Notes: generated from the letters alone by a model not told the origin. A stretch of 64,000 nucleotides of DNA from Caballeronia humi (GCF_001544475.1 NZ_FCNW02000006.1:62001-126000); one strand, 5' to 3'; positions 10,413 to 19,128 are shown, numbered from the stretch's first letter. Numbers and translations are program-made.

Positions 10413-10685
10413 TCAGCACTTGCCGTGCGAGCAGGGCGTCGGACCGGGAAGCAGCTTTGGCACGCGAGCCGGGGCAGGTTTTGGCGCGCGCCGCCGACGC
10501 TGCCGGTTTTCGAACCAGCCGAGACCCAGCACCGCGAACGAACCGCCCGGCAGCAGGAACACGATCACATACAGCGCGAGTTTCCACGACTTCAGGTTCG
10601 GCGGAACCACGTGTCGGGAGGCGCTGGCGATCGTGCTGCTGACAGTGCCGAAACGTCGGCGGGCGGTGCGTGCAAAGCGGGTCAT
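10413..10685 (-). CDS. Small single-pass membrane protein of unknown function
   Basis: A 90-residue protein with a basic N-terminus, one hydrophobic segment (WKLALYVIVFLLPGGSFAVL, residues ~34-53) and a proline/arginine-rich tail ending in two cysteines. The start at 10685 has GAAGGA 5 bases upstream. A longer frame to 10802 would run into the marR promoter and is less likely. It lies between the outer-membrane factor and the divergent marR gene, so it may belong to the efflux locus, but no function can be assigned. Confidence 0.6.
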   Translation of the reverse strand: MTRFARTARRRFGTVSSTIASASRHVVPPNLKSWKLALYVIVFLLPGGSFAVLGLGWFENRQRRRRAPKPAPARVPKLLPGPTPCSHGKC

Positions 10686-10790
10686 GGGAATCCTTCGGGC
10701 ATCGTCGCGGCGATGCGTCTTGCGTGAAACGGCGTCAAAACATGGTGTCGGGCGGCGCGAAACGCGCGTAACTCGGTGTCTCAAATAATA

Positions 10791-10819
10791 TTGACTGTGC
10801 AAGTAATTTTCAAGATACT
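10791..10819 (+). promoter_or_regulatory. Sigma-70-type promoter of the marR-MFS operon
   Basis: TTGACT (10791-10796), a 17-base spacer and GATACT (10814-10819), placing the transcript start about 100 bases before the marR ATG. The surrounding bases are much more A+T-rich than average. Confidence 0.65.
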
Positions 10820-10924
10820 CCTCAGCACATTTTTAAGACCGTTGTTTTAGACGCACGCGCTGGGTAAGGCGCGCGCATTAAAATGCGTCGCCCGCGACGT
10901 CTTGTCCTACCAACCGAGCAATCG

Positions 10925-11419
10925 ATGAGCAGCGAACCCCTTTACGACCCGGCTACGATCCAGTTGGAAACGAGCCTCGGCTACTACCTGGCGAAGGCCC
11001 GCAACGTGCTGATCGCGCGTACGGATCAGGCGTTGAAGCCGCTCGATCTGACGTCGCAGCAAATCGGCGTGATCATGATGCTGGCGTCGGGGCGCGCACG
11101 TACGCCGCTCGAGCTGTCGCGGGAGATGTCGTACGACAGCGGATCGATGACGCGCATGCTCGACCGGCTGGAGAAGAAGGGATTCGTCACGCGCGGACGC
11201 AGCGATGCGGACCGGCGGGTGGTCGAACTGAAGCTCACCGAACGCGGCGCCGACGCCGCCACACGCCTGCCGATACTTGGCGCGGCGGTGCTGAACGAGC
11301 AACTGGCGGGCTTCAGTCGCGCGGAACTCGATACGCTGACGAGCCTGCTAGGGCGGTTGATCGAGAACGCGCCATTGTGCGGTTTTGTCGAGGACGATTT
11401 GCCTGAGGCTGGACGCTGA
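10925..11419 (+). CDS. MarR-family transcriptional regulator
   Basis: A 164-residue winged-helix repressor. The DNA-binding core (TSQQIGVIMMLASG, then MTRMLDRLEKKGFVTR and a wing ending DRRVVELKLTERG) is complete. It precedes an EmrB-type pump by 72 bases, so it most likely represses that pump until a drug or phenolic ligand binds, as known for MarR/EmrR proteins. I start it at the ATG of MSSEPLYDPA; an upstream in-frame ATG at 10883 would add 14 basic residues unlike the family. A 14-base inverted repeat between this gene and the pump is a candidate operator. Confidence 0.93.
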   Translation: MSSEPLYDPATIQLETSLGYYLAKARNVLIARTDQALKPLDLTSQQIGVIMMLASGRARTPLELSREMSYDSGSMTRMLDRLEKKGFVTRGRSDADRRVVELKLTERGADAATRLPILGAAVLNEQLAGFSRAELDTLTSLLGRLIENAPLCGFVEDDLPEAGR

Positions 11420-11442
11420 GACAAATTTCGCGCCCTGATAAC

Positions 11443-11456
11443 TGTCTGGGCAGACA
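11443..11456. promoter_or_regulatory. Inverted repeat, candidate MarR operator
   Basis: TGTCTG-GG-CAGACA, a perfect 6-bp inverted repeat in the 72 bases between the MarR gene and the pump gene. Position and size suit a dimeric repressor site; binding is inferred only. Confidence 0.45.
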
Positions 11457-11491
11457 ATGCCGCTGCATCGAAAATAACGGAGACTTTCACT

Positions 11492-13048
11492 ATGGCCGCA
11501 ACCGCCGCGCCTCCCGACGAAAAGAAGCCCGCGCCGATCACCGGCGGCCTGCTCGCGCTGCTCACAATGGGCCTCGCGCTCGGCACGTTCATGGAAGTCC
11601 TCGACACGTCGATCGCGAACGTCGCCGTGCCGACGATCTCCGGCAGCCTCGGCGTCGCGACGAGCGAGGGCACGTGGGTGATTTCGTCGTATTCCGTGGC
11701 ATCGGCGATCGCGGTGCCGTTGACGGGCTGGCTCGCGCGGCGCGTCGGCGAGGTCAAACTGTTCACGATTTCCGTCGTGCTGTTTTCGATCGCTTCGGCG
11801 CTATGCGGACTCGCGCACAACTTCGAGTCGCTGATCGCGTTCCGGCTCTTGCAAGGCCTCGTGTCCGGCCCGATGGTGCCGCTTTCGCAGACGATTCTGA
11901 TGAGAAGCTATCCGCCAGAAAAGCGCGGCCTCGCGCTCGGCCTGTGGGCGATGACTGTGATCGTCGCGCCGATCTTCGGCCCCGTCATGGGCGGATACAT
12001 CACCGACAATTTCAGTTGGCCGTGGATCTTCTACATTAACGTGCCGATCGGCCTCTTTTCGGCCCTGATCGCGTATTTTCTGCTGCGCGGCCACGAGACG
12101 AAAACGACCAGGCAGCGTATCGACGCGGTCGGTCTCGCGCTGCTCGTGATCGGCGTGTCGAGCCTGCAAATGATGCTCGACCTCGGCAAGGATCACGACT
12201 GGTTCAATTCGAGCTTCATCGTCGCGCTCGCGATCGTTGCGGCGGTCGCGCTGGCGTTCATGTTCGCGTGGGAAATCACGGAGAAAGAGCCGGTCATCGA
12301 TCTGTCGCTCTTTCGCGACCGCAATTTCGCGATGGGCGTGCTGATCACGTCGCTCGGGTTTCTCGCTTTTTTCGGCTCGGTCGTCGTGTTGCCGCTGTGG
12401 TTGCAGACGGTGATGGGCTACACGCCGGGGCTGGCGGGCCTCGCGACGGCGCCGGTCGGCATTCTCGCGCTCGTCATTTCGCCGCTCCTCGGGCGCAACA
12501 TGCATCGGCTCGATCTGCGTGTGGTGGCGAGTTTCGCGTTTCTCGTGTTCGCGTTCGTGTCGCACTGGAATTCAACGTTCACGCTCGATACGCCGTTCAG
12601 CCAGATCGTGGTGCCGCGGCTGATCCAGGGCATTGGCGTCGCGTGCTTCTTCGTGCCGATGACCACGATCACGCTCTCCAGTGTCCCCGATGACCGGCTA
12701 GCCGGCGCGGCGGGGCTGTCGAACTTTCTTCGGACGCTCTCGGGCGCGATCGGGACGGCGGTCAGCACGACGTATTGGGAGAACGACATGATTCGCCACC
12801 ACGCGGTGCTGACCGAATCGGTGAGCGCGTATTCGGCGAATACGAGCGCTTACACAGGGGCGTTGTCGGACTTGGGGCTGGCGGGACAGGCGCTGACGGC
12901 GCAGCTCGATCGGGTGGTGACCGCGCAGGCGTACATGATGTCGACGAACGATTTCTTCCGGATCTCGTTCTATGGATTTCTGGGGCTGGCCGTGCTGGTT
13001 TGGCTGACGAAGCCGAGGAAGGGAGCGGGGCCGTCGATGGGGCATTGA
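11492..13048 (+). CDS. DHA2-family multidrug efflux MFS transporter (EmrB type)
   Basis: A 518-residue, 14-helix proton-drug antiporter of the inner membrane. Motifs: FMEVLDTSIANVAVPTI in helix 1 (the family's D-T-x-x-x-N-V-A signature), GWLARRVGE in the helix 2-3 loop, and the GPVMGGYITD stretch. EmrB proteins normally work with the fusion protein EmrA and an outer-membrane channel. Here the channel is 1.3 kb away on the other strand and EmrA is missing. ACGGAG 8 bases before ATG supports the start. It is probably repressed by the MarR protein just upstream. Confidence 0.93.
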   Translation: MAATAAPPDEKKPAPITGGLLALLTMGLALGTFMEVLDTSIANVAVPTISGSLGVATSEGTWVISSYSVASAIAVPLTGWLARRVGEVKLFTISVVLFSIASALCGLAHNFESLIAFRLLQGLVSGPMVPLSQTILMRSYPPEKRGLALGLWAMTVIVAPIFGPVMGGYITDNFSWPWIFYINVPIGLFSALIAYFLLRGHETKTTRQRIDAVGLALLVIGVSSLQMMLDLGKDHDWFNSSFIVALAIVAAVALAFMFAWEITEKEPVIDLSLFRDRNFAMGVLITSLGFLAFFGSVVVLPLWLQTVMGYTPGLAGLATAPVGILALVISPLLGRNMHRLDLRVVASFAFLVFAFVSHWNSTFTLDTPFSQIVVPRLIQGIGVACFFVPMTTITLSSVPDDRLAGAAGLSNFLRTLSGAIGTAVSTTYWENDMIRHHAVLTESVSAYSANTSAYTGALSDLGLAGQALTAQLDRVVTAQAYMMSTNDFFRISFYGFLGLAVLVWLTKPRKGAGPSMGH

Positions 13049-13078
13049 TCGACCCTGCGTCGGTTTCTTACTCTGGCG

Positions 13079-13618
13079 TTAGCGCGCGCCCCACTGTCCG
13101 GGCTGACTTTCAAGCACAGGCGGCATCGGCCTGACGGGCGGATTCGACTGCACCTTCGGCGCTGGCGCGGGCGCGACGGGCGGCAATGTAGCCGCCGCCC
13201 CCGCCTGCGATGCCGCCGGACCGCGCACGAATTGCTTGAAGTCCGCGCCGGCCTTCCACGGATTCGGCTCGCAGCCGAGCATATTGTCGCAATGGGCCGC
13301 AAAGCCTATCGTCGCGGTGCCTTCGTTACTTGGCGTCTTGGTGATTTGATAGGCGAGCGCGCGTTTGCCGCCCGACGGTCCCGCCGTCTGGATGATCGAA
13401 TCCGTCACGGTTTGCAGCTTGTATTCGGAGTGATTCGTGACCCAGACTTGCGCTCGGCCCCACCACGCTTCGCATTCGGCTCGGTCCATGCAGGTGAGCG
13501 GCGCGGTGGCCTGCTCCATCGTCTCGGCACTGACCTGGCCCTGCGTCGAACAGCCGGCAAAAAGCGCGATCGACACGGCCGCGGCCAGCGTCGATGCCCC
13601 TAGCATCGTCATTTTCAT
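13079..13618 (-). CDS. Putative lipoprotein of unknown function
   Basis: A 179-residue protein with a lipoprotein signal peptide (basic Met-Lys start, hydrophobic core, lipobox LFAGC at about residue 22). The mature part has a pair of cysteines in CMDRAECEAWWGRAQ and another pair in HCDNMLGC, suggesting two disulfides, then a Pro/Ala-rich tail. GAGGGG 6 bases before the ATG at 13618 fixes the start; a longer frame to 13657 lacks that support. Similar Burkholderia proteins are unnamed. It converges with the MFS gene, 30 bases away. Confidence 0.8.
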   Translation of the reverse strand: MKMTMLGASTLAAAVSIALFAGCSTQGQVSAETMEQATAPLTCMDRAECEAWWGRAQVWVTNHSEYKLQTVTDSIIQTAGPSGGKRALAYQITKTPSNEGTATIGFAAHCDNMLGCEPNPWKAGADFKQFVRGPAASQAGAAATLPPVAPAPAPKVQSNPPVRPMPPVLESQPGQWGAR

Positions 13619-13724
13619 GATTTCCCCTCGCAACAGTTGTATTGGTCGATAAGACACTAATTTTCGACACGTTTGCGACCCGCTCGTTTCGGCGGGTTGC
13701 GCTCTGTTGCAAAAGGGGTAAGCG

Positions 13725-13750
13725 TTGCCGCTTTTTTACCGTAGCGGCAA
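13725..13750 (-). terminator. Possible terminator downstream of gshA
   Basis: TTGCCGC and GCGGCAA pair across a 12-base loop, just past the gshA stop. A run of T on the minus strand lies before the stem instead of after it, so this is a weak call. Confidence 0.35.
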
Positions 13751-13762
13751 GAAAAAACGACG

Positions 13763-15382
13763 TCAGACACTCACGCGATTAAGCGTGTAGGCGCGATAAG
13801 CGGCGACGAAGGCGTCGAAAGAACCCGCTTCGCCCCGTTCAATGGCGGTCTGTTGCGTGAGCGACTTCGCGGCCGACTCCTCGAATTCCCGTATGTCCTG
13901 CTCGGGAAGCGGGCGATTGCGGAAGAATTCCGCGTGTTGCTGGCTGATATCGAGCGCGAAATCGCCGAAGCTCTGCTGCTTGCTGCGCATTGTTTCGAGC
14001 ACCCGTGCCGACGGTGTCAGCGACACATCCGAAAGCCGCGCCCGTTGCATGTCGAGCGCGCGCATGTGTTCGTCGCCACCGCCGAGCGCATCCAGTGCCT
14101 GCGCCGCCGGCTCGATGCGGTCGAGCAACTCAGCGCCCCACGTGGTCATCGGCACTTCGCGACCATTGCGCGACAGCGTGAGCCCTGGCTTGCGCCCCTC
14201 CTTCGCGACGCGGCTGAAGTTGTCGTTGGCTTCCGCGCTCGCGTCCTGCGGCAGGAGCGGGCTGTCGTCGAGTGCGCAGAAGAGCAGATATGCGTCCAGA
14301 AAGCGTGAAGTTTGCAGTGAAATCCCGGCCGGTTCGAACGGATCGATATCGAGACAGCGCACTTCGATGTACTGCACGCCGCGCGCCGACAGCGCGTGCA
14401 ACGGCCGCTCGCCCGGCTGCGTGATGCGTTTCGGACGGATCGTCGAGTAGAACTCGTTCTCGATCTGCAGCACATTCGTGTTGATCTGGACCCACTCGCC
14501 GTCGCGCTGCGTGCCGATCGCCTCATACGGCGGATACGGCTGGCTGACGGCCTTGCCGAGCACGTCGAGATAGGCGTCGAGGTTGTCGTAGCTCGGCAGC
14601 AGCGCGGATTGCGCCGGATTGTTCGTGTAGCCGAGATCGCTCATGCGCAGGCTCGTGGCGTGCGGGAGATAGAAGGTGTCGGCATCGAAGGCGTCGAGCG
14701 TGTGGCGCTTGCCGCGCACGAAACCCGCATCCAGCGCAGGCGATGCCCCGAACAGATACATCAGCAGCCAGCTCGTGCGGCGAAAATTGCGGATCAGCGC
14801 GAAATAGCGCTCCGACTGGAAATCGACTTCGGACAGCGTGTTGCCCTTGTCGAGCGCATGCCACGCGCGCCAGACGTCTTCGTGCAGCGAATAGTTGTAG
14901 TGGATGCCGGCGATGCACTGCATCGTGCGGCCGTAACGCAGCGCGAGGCCGCGCCGGTAGACGTGCTTCAGCATGCCGATGTTCGACGTGCCGTACCAGC
15001 CGATCGGGATTTCGTTGTCGGGCGGCAATACGCAGGGCATCGAATCGTTCCAGAGCAGCTCGTCGCCAAGCTTCGCGTAGACGTAGCGATGCAGCTTGTC
15101 CAGATCATCGAGCGTGGCGGCGGAGTCGGTCTTCGCGTCGGTGATGAGCTCGATGAGCGCTTCGGAGTAGTCCGTCGTGATGAGCGGATGTGTCAGCGGG
15201 GAGCCGAGCGCGCGTGGATGCGGCGTCATCGCGAGCTTGCCGTCAGGCGTGACACGCAGGCTCTCCCGCTCGATGCCGCGCAGACCCTGACGCAGCGCGG
15301 CTGCGCGCGGGCCCGCGGAGAGCGCCGAGAGGCGGTGCCGGAAGGCGTCGGTGGCGAGGTGGGCGGAATTCGTGTTTGGCAT
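13763..15382 (-). CDS. gshA: Glutamate-cysteine ligase
   Basis: Joins L-glutamate and L-cysteine with ATP, the first and rate-limiting step of glutathione synthesis in the cytoplasm. At 539 residues it matches the proteobacterial type 1 enzyme. Recognisable stretches are GIERESLRV (residues ~36-44), [12 protein letters not shown], the active-site region [22 protein letters not shown], and [12 protein letters not shown]. The start codon at 15382 gives the usual short Ser/Thr-rich leader. The 180 bases upstream hold no obvious regulator site. Identity is firm. Confidence 0.97.
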   Translation of the reverse strand: MPNTNSAHLATDAFRHRLSALSAGPRAAALRQGLRGIERESLRVTPDGKLAMTPHPRALGSPLTHPLITTDYSEALIELITDAKTDSAATLDDLDKLHRYVYAKLGDELLWNDSMPCVLPPDNEIPIGWYGTSNIGMLKHVYRRGLALRYGRTMQCIAGIHYNYSLHEDVWRAWHALDKGNTLSEVDFQSERYFALIRNFRRTSWLLMYLFGASPALDAGFVRGKRHTLDAFDADTFYLPHATSLRMSDLGYTNNPAQSALLPSYDNLDAYLDVLGKAVSQPYPPYEAIGTQRDGEWVQINTNVLQIENEFYSTIRPKRITQPGERPLHALSARGVQYIEVRCLDIDPFEPAGISLQTSRFLDAYLLFCALDDSPLLPQDASAEANDNFSRVAKEGRKPGLTLSRNGREVPMTTWGAELLDRIEPAAQALDALGGGDEHMRALDMQRARLSDVSLTPSARVLETMRSKQQSFGDFALDISQQHAEFFRNRPLPEQDIREFEESAAKSLTQQTAIERGEAGSFDAFVAAYRAYTLNRVSV

Positions 15383-15562
15383 CTAGAGCGGCGCGTGCGA
15401 CCGGGCGCAATAGGATTCGCCCGATTCGATTTTTGAATAGCGGGCACTTTAACATCTCGGTGTTGAGCGTGCTTGAAGCCAATGCTGATAAGGGTTTGCG
15501 GGGTTTTGGGGCGGGCAGTTCGGGTGGGTTCGGGCGGTCATTGCGGGGCTTTCGCGTCTGCC

Positions 15563-16723
15563 TCAACCCCCCTTCGCACCGCCCGCCTTATCCGCGATCT
15601 CGTTCCACACATGCAGCGCGGCATATGCGCGATACGGCCGCCATGCGTCGGCCCGCGCGCGCAATTCCTTCGCCTTCGCCATCGACGGATCGCGCGCCGC
15701 CAGCGATTGCATCAGGATCAGATCGGTGCCGGGCCACGCGTCGGGGTCACGCAGCGCGCGCATCGCGACGTACTCCACGGTCCACGGCCCGATGCCGGGC
15801 ATCGCGAGGAGGGCGGCGCGCAGTTCGTCGCGGTCGGCGCGCGGGTCGTCGAGCGGCAGCGCGCCCGACGCCACCTCGCGCGCGAAGCCCTGCAACGCCG
15901 CGACGCGCTTGCCCGGCATACCGATTTTGTCCATGTCGGCGGCGGCGAGCGCGGCGGGCGTCGGGAAGCGCCAGGCGGTGTCGGCGTGCGGGTGATCGGC
16001 GAGTTGCGTGCCAGCGCGCTGGACGATCCGCCCGATGATCGTCGATGCCGCCTTTACGCTGACCTGCTGCCCGACGATCGCCCGCACGACGAGCTCGAAG
16101 CCCGACCACGCGCCGGGCACGCGCAGCCCGGGAGCGGCGTCGACGAGCGGCGCGAACCAGGGGTCGCGGGCGAGGTGCGCGCCGATCGCGGGGGCGTCTG
16201 CGCGCAGGTCGAACATGCGGGTGAGATGCTTGCCGATTGCGTTCGCGTGGCGAGCGACGTCTCCATCGAGCGTTGCGACGAGACATGCTTTTTTGGGATG
16301 ACGGGTGACGCTGAGGGTGCCGGCGGCAAGGGCGTAATCGTGGGCATCGGGCCATTCGATCGCGCGGCGGTACGCGCCGGCCTCGATCGTTTCGACGCCG
16401 CGTGTCGCGCGTCCGGCGAAAAAACGCAGGACGCGCGGCCAGTCGTAGGGTTCGATGAAGGGAAGGTTTATCGTCGCGGTGGATGCGGGGGCGGCTTTTG
16501 CGCCATTTCTACCGGTGCCACTGGTCGGTGCGGGCGGCGCTTGCGCTGCGGCTAGCACACCGGCCGCGCCGGCAGCACCAGATGCACCAGATGCACCAGA
16601 TGCACCAGATGCACCCGCTGGCTCAATTGCATGAGCCGTACAAGACGCACCAGCCGCGCGGGCAGCGGACGTCTCCGCCGCCGCAGCGCTCGAATTGCGC
16701 CGTGGAACGCGGCCCCCGCTCAC
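15563..16723 (-). CDS. alkA: DNA-3-methyladenine glycosylase II with long low-complexity N-terminus
   Basis: Removes alkylated bases from DNA. The AlkA N-terminal domain begins near residue 83 (INLPFIEPYDWPRVLRFFAGRA). The helix-hairpin-helix/GPD domain is in the C-terminal half, with MPGIGPWTVEYVAMRALRDPDAWPGTD carrying the catalytic aspartate (its last residue shown). The first ~80 residues are Ala/Gly/Ser-rich and encoded partly by a 9-base tandem repeat; such an extension is not usual for the family. Translation starts at a GTG overlapping the ada stop (GTGA), so the two are coupled. A start inside the low-complexity part cannot be excluded. Expected to be induced with ada by alkylation damage. 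Confidence 0.93.
   Translation of the reverse strand: MSGGRVPRRNSSAAAAETSAARAAGASCTAHAIEPAGASGASGASGASGAAGAAGVLAAAQAPPAPTSGTGRNGAKAAPASTATINLPFIEPYDWPRVLRFFAGRATRGVETIEAGAYRRAIEWPDAHDYALAAGTLSVTRHPKKACLVATLDGDVARHANAIGKHLTRMFDLRADAPAIGAHLARDPWFAPLVDAAPGLRVPGAWSGFELVVRAIVGQQVSVKAASTIIGRIVQRAGTQLADHPHADTAWRFPTPAALAAADMDKIGMPGKRVAALQGFAREVASGALPLDDPRADRDELRAALLAMPGIGPWTVEYVAMRALRDPDAWPGTDLILMQSLAARDPSMAKAKELRARADAWRPYRAYAALHVWNEIADKAGGAKGG
16575..16619. repeat. Tandem 9-base repeat inside alkA
   Basis: Four perfect copies of GCACCAGAT plus a fifth degenerate copy. On the coding strand it encodes Gly-Ala-Ser units. Because 9 is a multiple of 3, slippage would change length without shifting frame. 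Confidence 0.9.
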
Positions 16724-17829
16724 GCGACCTCATCCTTATCGCCGCCACCAGCCACGCCCCTCGACCGCTCCGCCTTCAACAACGCGGACTTGCGCGGCGC
16801 GCCCCACCGATACCCCGCCAGCCCGCCACTCTTCTGCACCACTCGATGGCAAGGAATCGCCAGCGCCACCGGATTCGACGCACACGCGTTCGCCACCGCC
16901 CTTACAGCACGCGGCGACCCAAGCGCATCGGCGATATCGGTATAACTGCGCGTCTCGCCATATGGAATACGCCGCAGCGCATCCCAGACGCGCTGCTGGA
17001 AAGCAGTCGCGCCGATGTCGAGCGGCAGGTCGAAGCGTTCGCGCGTGCCGTCCAGATATGCGCGAATCTGCGCGACAAACGGCGCCAGCCGCTCGCGATC
17101 CTCGACGCGCGCCGCTTCCGACAATTCCGCCGCCAACTCCCCCTCCAGCGCGCGCGGATCGTCGCCGAAAGCGATCTTGCAGATGCCCTTGTCCGTCGCG
17201 GCGACGAGCACGGTGCCAAGCGGCGTCGCGTCGGTGGCGAAGCGCACCGTGAGCCCGGCGCCCTTCCTGCGGTAGACCGACGGCGTCATCCCGAGCTCGG
17301 CGGGCGCCGCTTCATACATCCGCGACGGCGAGCCGAAGCCCGCGTCGTGACTCGCGCGCGTGACGTTCTGACCGCGCTGGAGGCCGTCGCGCAATGCCTC
17401 GGCGCGGCGCGCGGCCTGATACTGCCGCGGCGACACGCCGACCACCCGCGAAAACAGCCGCTGCAAATGAAACGGACTGACGTGGACAGCGTCGCTCAAC
17501 TGCGCGAGCGTCAGACGCTGCTGCGGATCGGCGTCGAGCGCCTTGCACGCGCGCTCGACGATTGCCAGTTCTCGCGGCAGGCTTGTCGGCTGGCAGCGCT
17601 TGCACGCTCGATAACCGGCATTTTCGGCGGCGTTCGTCGTGGGAAAGAACTCGACGTTTTCCCGTCGCGGCGCCCGCGAAGCGCACGAAGGCCGGCAGAA
17701 CACGCCGGTCGTGCGGACGGCGAAGAAGAAGGCGCCGTCGGCGTGGGCGTCGCGTTCCACGACGGCTTGCCAGCGGGTTTCATCGGAGGAAAAAGCGGTA
17801 TCGGACGGGATCTCGAAAGCGGTGTTCAT
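16720..17829 (-). CDS. ada: Bifunctional transcriptional activator / O6-methylguanine-DNA methyltransferase Ada
   Basis: Repairs methylphosphotriesters and O6-methylguanine and, once self-methylated, activates the adaptive response. Domains in order: zinc-binding N-terminal domain with FCRPSC and CKRC cysteines (residues ~45-85), AraC-type helix-turn-helix region (~95-185), and the C-terminal methyltransferase with PCHRV (catalytic Cys in NPVALAIPCHRV). All key cysteines are present. I start at MNTAFEIP, preceded by GAGG at 6 bases; an ATG 12 bases earlier overlaps that ribosome site. It leads a two-gene operon with alkA. I searched the upstream region for an Ada box and could not settle on one. 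Confidence 0.97.
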   Translation of the reverse strand: MNTAFEIPSDTAFSSDETRWQAVVERDAHADGAFFFAVRTTGVFCRPSCASRAPRRENVEFFPTTNAAENAGYRACKRCQPTSLPRELAIVERACKALDADPQQRLTLAQLSDAVHVSPFHLQRLFSRVVGVSPRQYQAARRAEALRDGLQRGQNVTRASHDAGFGSPSRMYEAAPAELGMTPSVYRRKGAGLTVRFATDATPLGTVLVAATDKGICKIAFGDDPRALEGELAAELSEAARVEDRERLAPFVAQIRAYLDGTRERFDLPLDIGATAFQQRVWDALRRIPYGETRSYTDIADALGSPRAVRAVANACASNPVALAIPCHRVVQKSGGLAGYRWGAPRKSALLKAERSRGVAGGGDKDEVA

Positions 17830-17982
17830 GACAAACCTCATGGCTCTGGGTACGCGACCACTGTAGAGCGTCGCCTTCGAGCGTACGCGCCGGTTCTTGC
17901 GCTGTCATTTGCCAATCGAGACGCGCAAGTGTGTCTCAGATGCGACAAATTGGCGCCATAGGGGTTTGCACTAAAAAAACTA

Positions 17983-18011
17983 TTGCGTCGCACCAAGTCG
18001 CTATGTATTAT
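17983..18011 (+). promoter_or_regulatory. Strong sigma-70-type promoter of a candidate small RNA
   Basis: TTGCGT (17983-17988), exactly 17 bases, then TATTAT (18006-18011). It matches the consensus well and points at a terminator only ~60 bases downstream, with no open reading frame between. Confidence 0.7.
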
Positions 18012-18017
18012 TGGAAC

Positions 18018-18080
18018 TGTCTCCTCCATGTCTCCTCCTGATATGGATTCAGCCCGCTCCGCAACGAGCGGGCTTTTTTT
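18018..18080 (+). ncRNA. Candidate ~60-nt small RNA with two CUCCUCC motifs
   Basis: Between a good promoter (17983-18011) and a strong intrinsic terminator (stem AGCCCGCTC 18051-18059 / GAGCGGGCT 18066-18074 followed by seven T) lies a short non-coding stretch. It carries TCTCCTCC twice (18020-18027 and 18031-18038). The second copy sits in the loop of a small hairpin (TCCAT 18025-18029 / ATGGA 18043-18047). Exposed C-U-C-C-U-C-C is complementary to Shine-Dalgarno sequences. This is the design of the CCUCC-motif (cuckoo-type) trans-acting RNAs described in proteobacteria. The 5' end is estimated from the promoter. It could instead be a terminated leader, but the terminator comes 78 bases before the next start codon. 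Confidence 0.6.
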
Positions 18081-18157
18081 CGCCTGTACCTTTTGCAACA
18101 GGCCGTTCCACGGGGCGCGGTACACTCGTTTCGTTGCCACAGAAACAAGGAGCGACG

Positions 18158-18565
18158 ATGCCGTTGACCATCCGCGAAATCGATCACATCGTGATCCGCT
18201 GCGGCGATCTCGACAACATGGTGCGCTTTTACGGTGCCGCGCTTGGATGTCCAGTGGAGAAAGAGCAGCGCGACCTGGGCCTTGTGCAATTACGTGCAGG
18301 CCGCGCGCTGATCGATTTGCTGCAAATTGGCGCGAAGATCGACCGGCCGGAGAGCGGCCCGGCCGGCGTGGGACGCAACATGGATCACTTGTGCCTGCGC
18401 GTCGAACCGTTTGATCCAGTCGCGTTGCGCGATCATTTAACCGAAAATGGCGCACGAATCGGCGAAGAAGCGCGTCGATACGGCGCGGAAGGCTTTGGTC
18501 CGTCGCTCTATTTCTTCGATCCGGAAGGCAATATGATCGAATTGAAAGGGCCGCCCGAAGCCTGA
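18158..18565 (+). CDS. VOC-family (glyoxalase/dioxygenase fold) protein
   Basis: A 135-residue single-module vicinal-oxygen-chelate protein. The pattern is complete: IDHIVIRCGDLDNMVRFYGAALG near the start, GRALIDLLQIG, MDHLCLRVEPF with the second metal-side histidine, and YFFDPEGNMIELKG at the end supplying the glutamate. It should bind a divalent metal and act on a small carbonyl or thiol compound; the substrate is unknown. AAGGAGCGACG before the ATG at 18158 is a clear ribosome site and overrules longer frames. It converges with yaeQ, 11 bases apart. Confidence 0.92.
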   Translation: MPLTIREIDHIVIRCGDLDNMVRFYGAALGCPVEKEQRDLGLVQLRAGRALIDLLQIGAKIDRPESGPAGVGRNMDHLCLRVEPFDPVALRDHLTENGARIGEEARRYGAEGFGPSLYFFDPEGNMIELKGPPEA

Positions 18566-18576
18566 ATGCAAGCGCC

Positions 18577-19128
18577 TTATTTTCCCGGCGCCTTCAATAC
18601 GTTCCAAGAAATCGCCACCGGATCGACCGTCGCGCTTCCTAGCGATACCTCGCCGTCCTGCACGGTCATTTGCAGGCGCATCGTGCGTTCAGCCAGCGCG
18701 CCCAGCCGTTCCGCGACGCTATCTGCAAGCGACCACACCGTCACGTTTTGCATCCGCTCAACCTTGGCCCTGACGCCCTGCCACCAGATATCAGCGGTGC
18801 GTCCCGCGTACGCGATCACGATTACGCGGTCCGCGCGCCCACTCGCCTTCGCGATGCGCCGCTCGTCCGGCTGGCCGACGTCGATCCACGTCTCGATTTG
18901 CCCCCTCAGGTCCTTCTGCCACAGGTCGGGCTCGTCCGTGTCGGACAGGCCCTTGCAGAATTCGAGCCGCTCGCTCGCGAACATGCCGAACGCGGCGACG
19001 CGCACCATCATCCGCTCGTCGGTTTCCGACGGATGGCGCGCAATCGTCAGCGAATGATCGCCGTAGTAGTGCCGATCCATGTCGGCAATCTGGAGTTCCG
19101 CTTTGTAAATCGTCGATTTGAGAGCCAT
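18577..19128 (-). CDS. YaeQ family protein
   Basis: A 183-residue protein of the YaeQ family, which has a PD-(D/E)xK nuclease-like fold. Recognisable segments are MALKSTIYKAELQIADMDRHYY, DHSLTIARHPSETDERMMVR and LWQKDLRGQIETWIDVGQPDERR. Known members have been linked to transcription elongation or stress, but the role is not established. The length is normal. A terminator-like hairpin lies between it and the LysR gene upstream, so it is probably transcribed separately. Confidence 0.95.
   Translation of the reverse strand: MALKSTIYKAELQIADMDRHYYGDHSLTIARHPSETDERMMVRVAAFGMFASERLEFCKGLSDTDEPDLWQKDLRGQIETWIDVGQPDERRIAKASGRADRVIVIAYAGRTADIWWQGVRAKVERMQNVTVWSLADSVAERLGALAERTMRLQMTVQDGEVSLGSATVDPVAISWNVLKAPGK

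Noticed and set aside
16575..16619. Short tandem repeats considered as a CRISPR array
   Set aside because: Units are 9 bases with no spacers and lie inside a coding sequence; no cas genes nearby.
17830..17982. Ada box upstream of ada
   Set aside because: A few GCGCAAG-like strings occur, but none has convincing spacing to a promoter.
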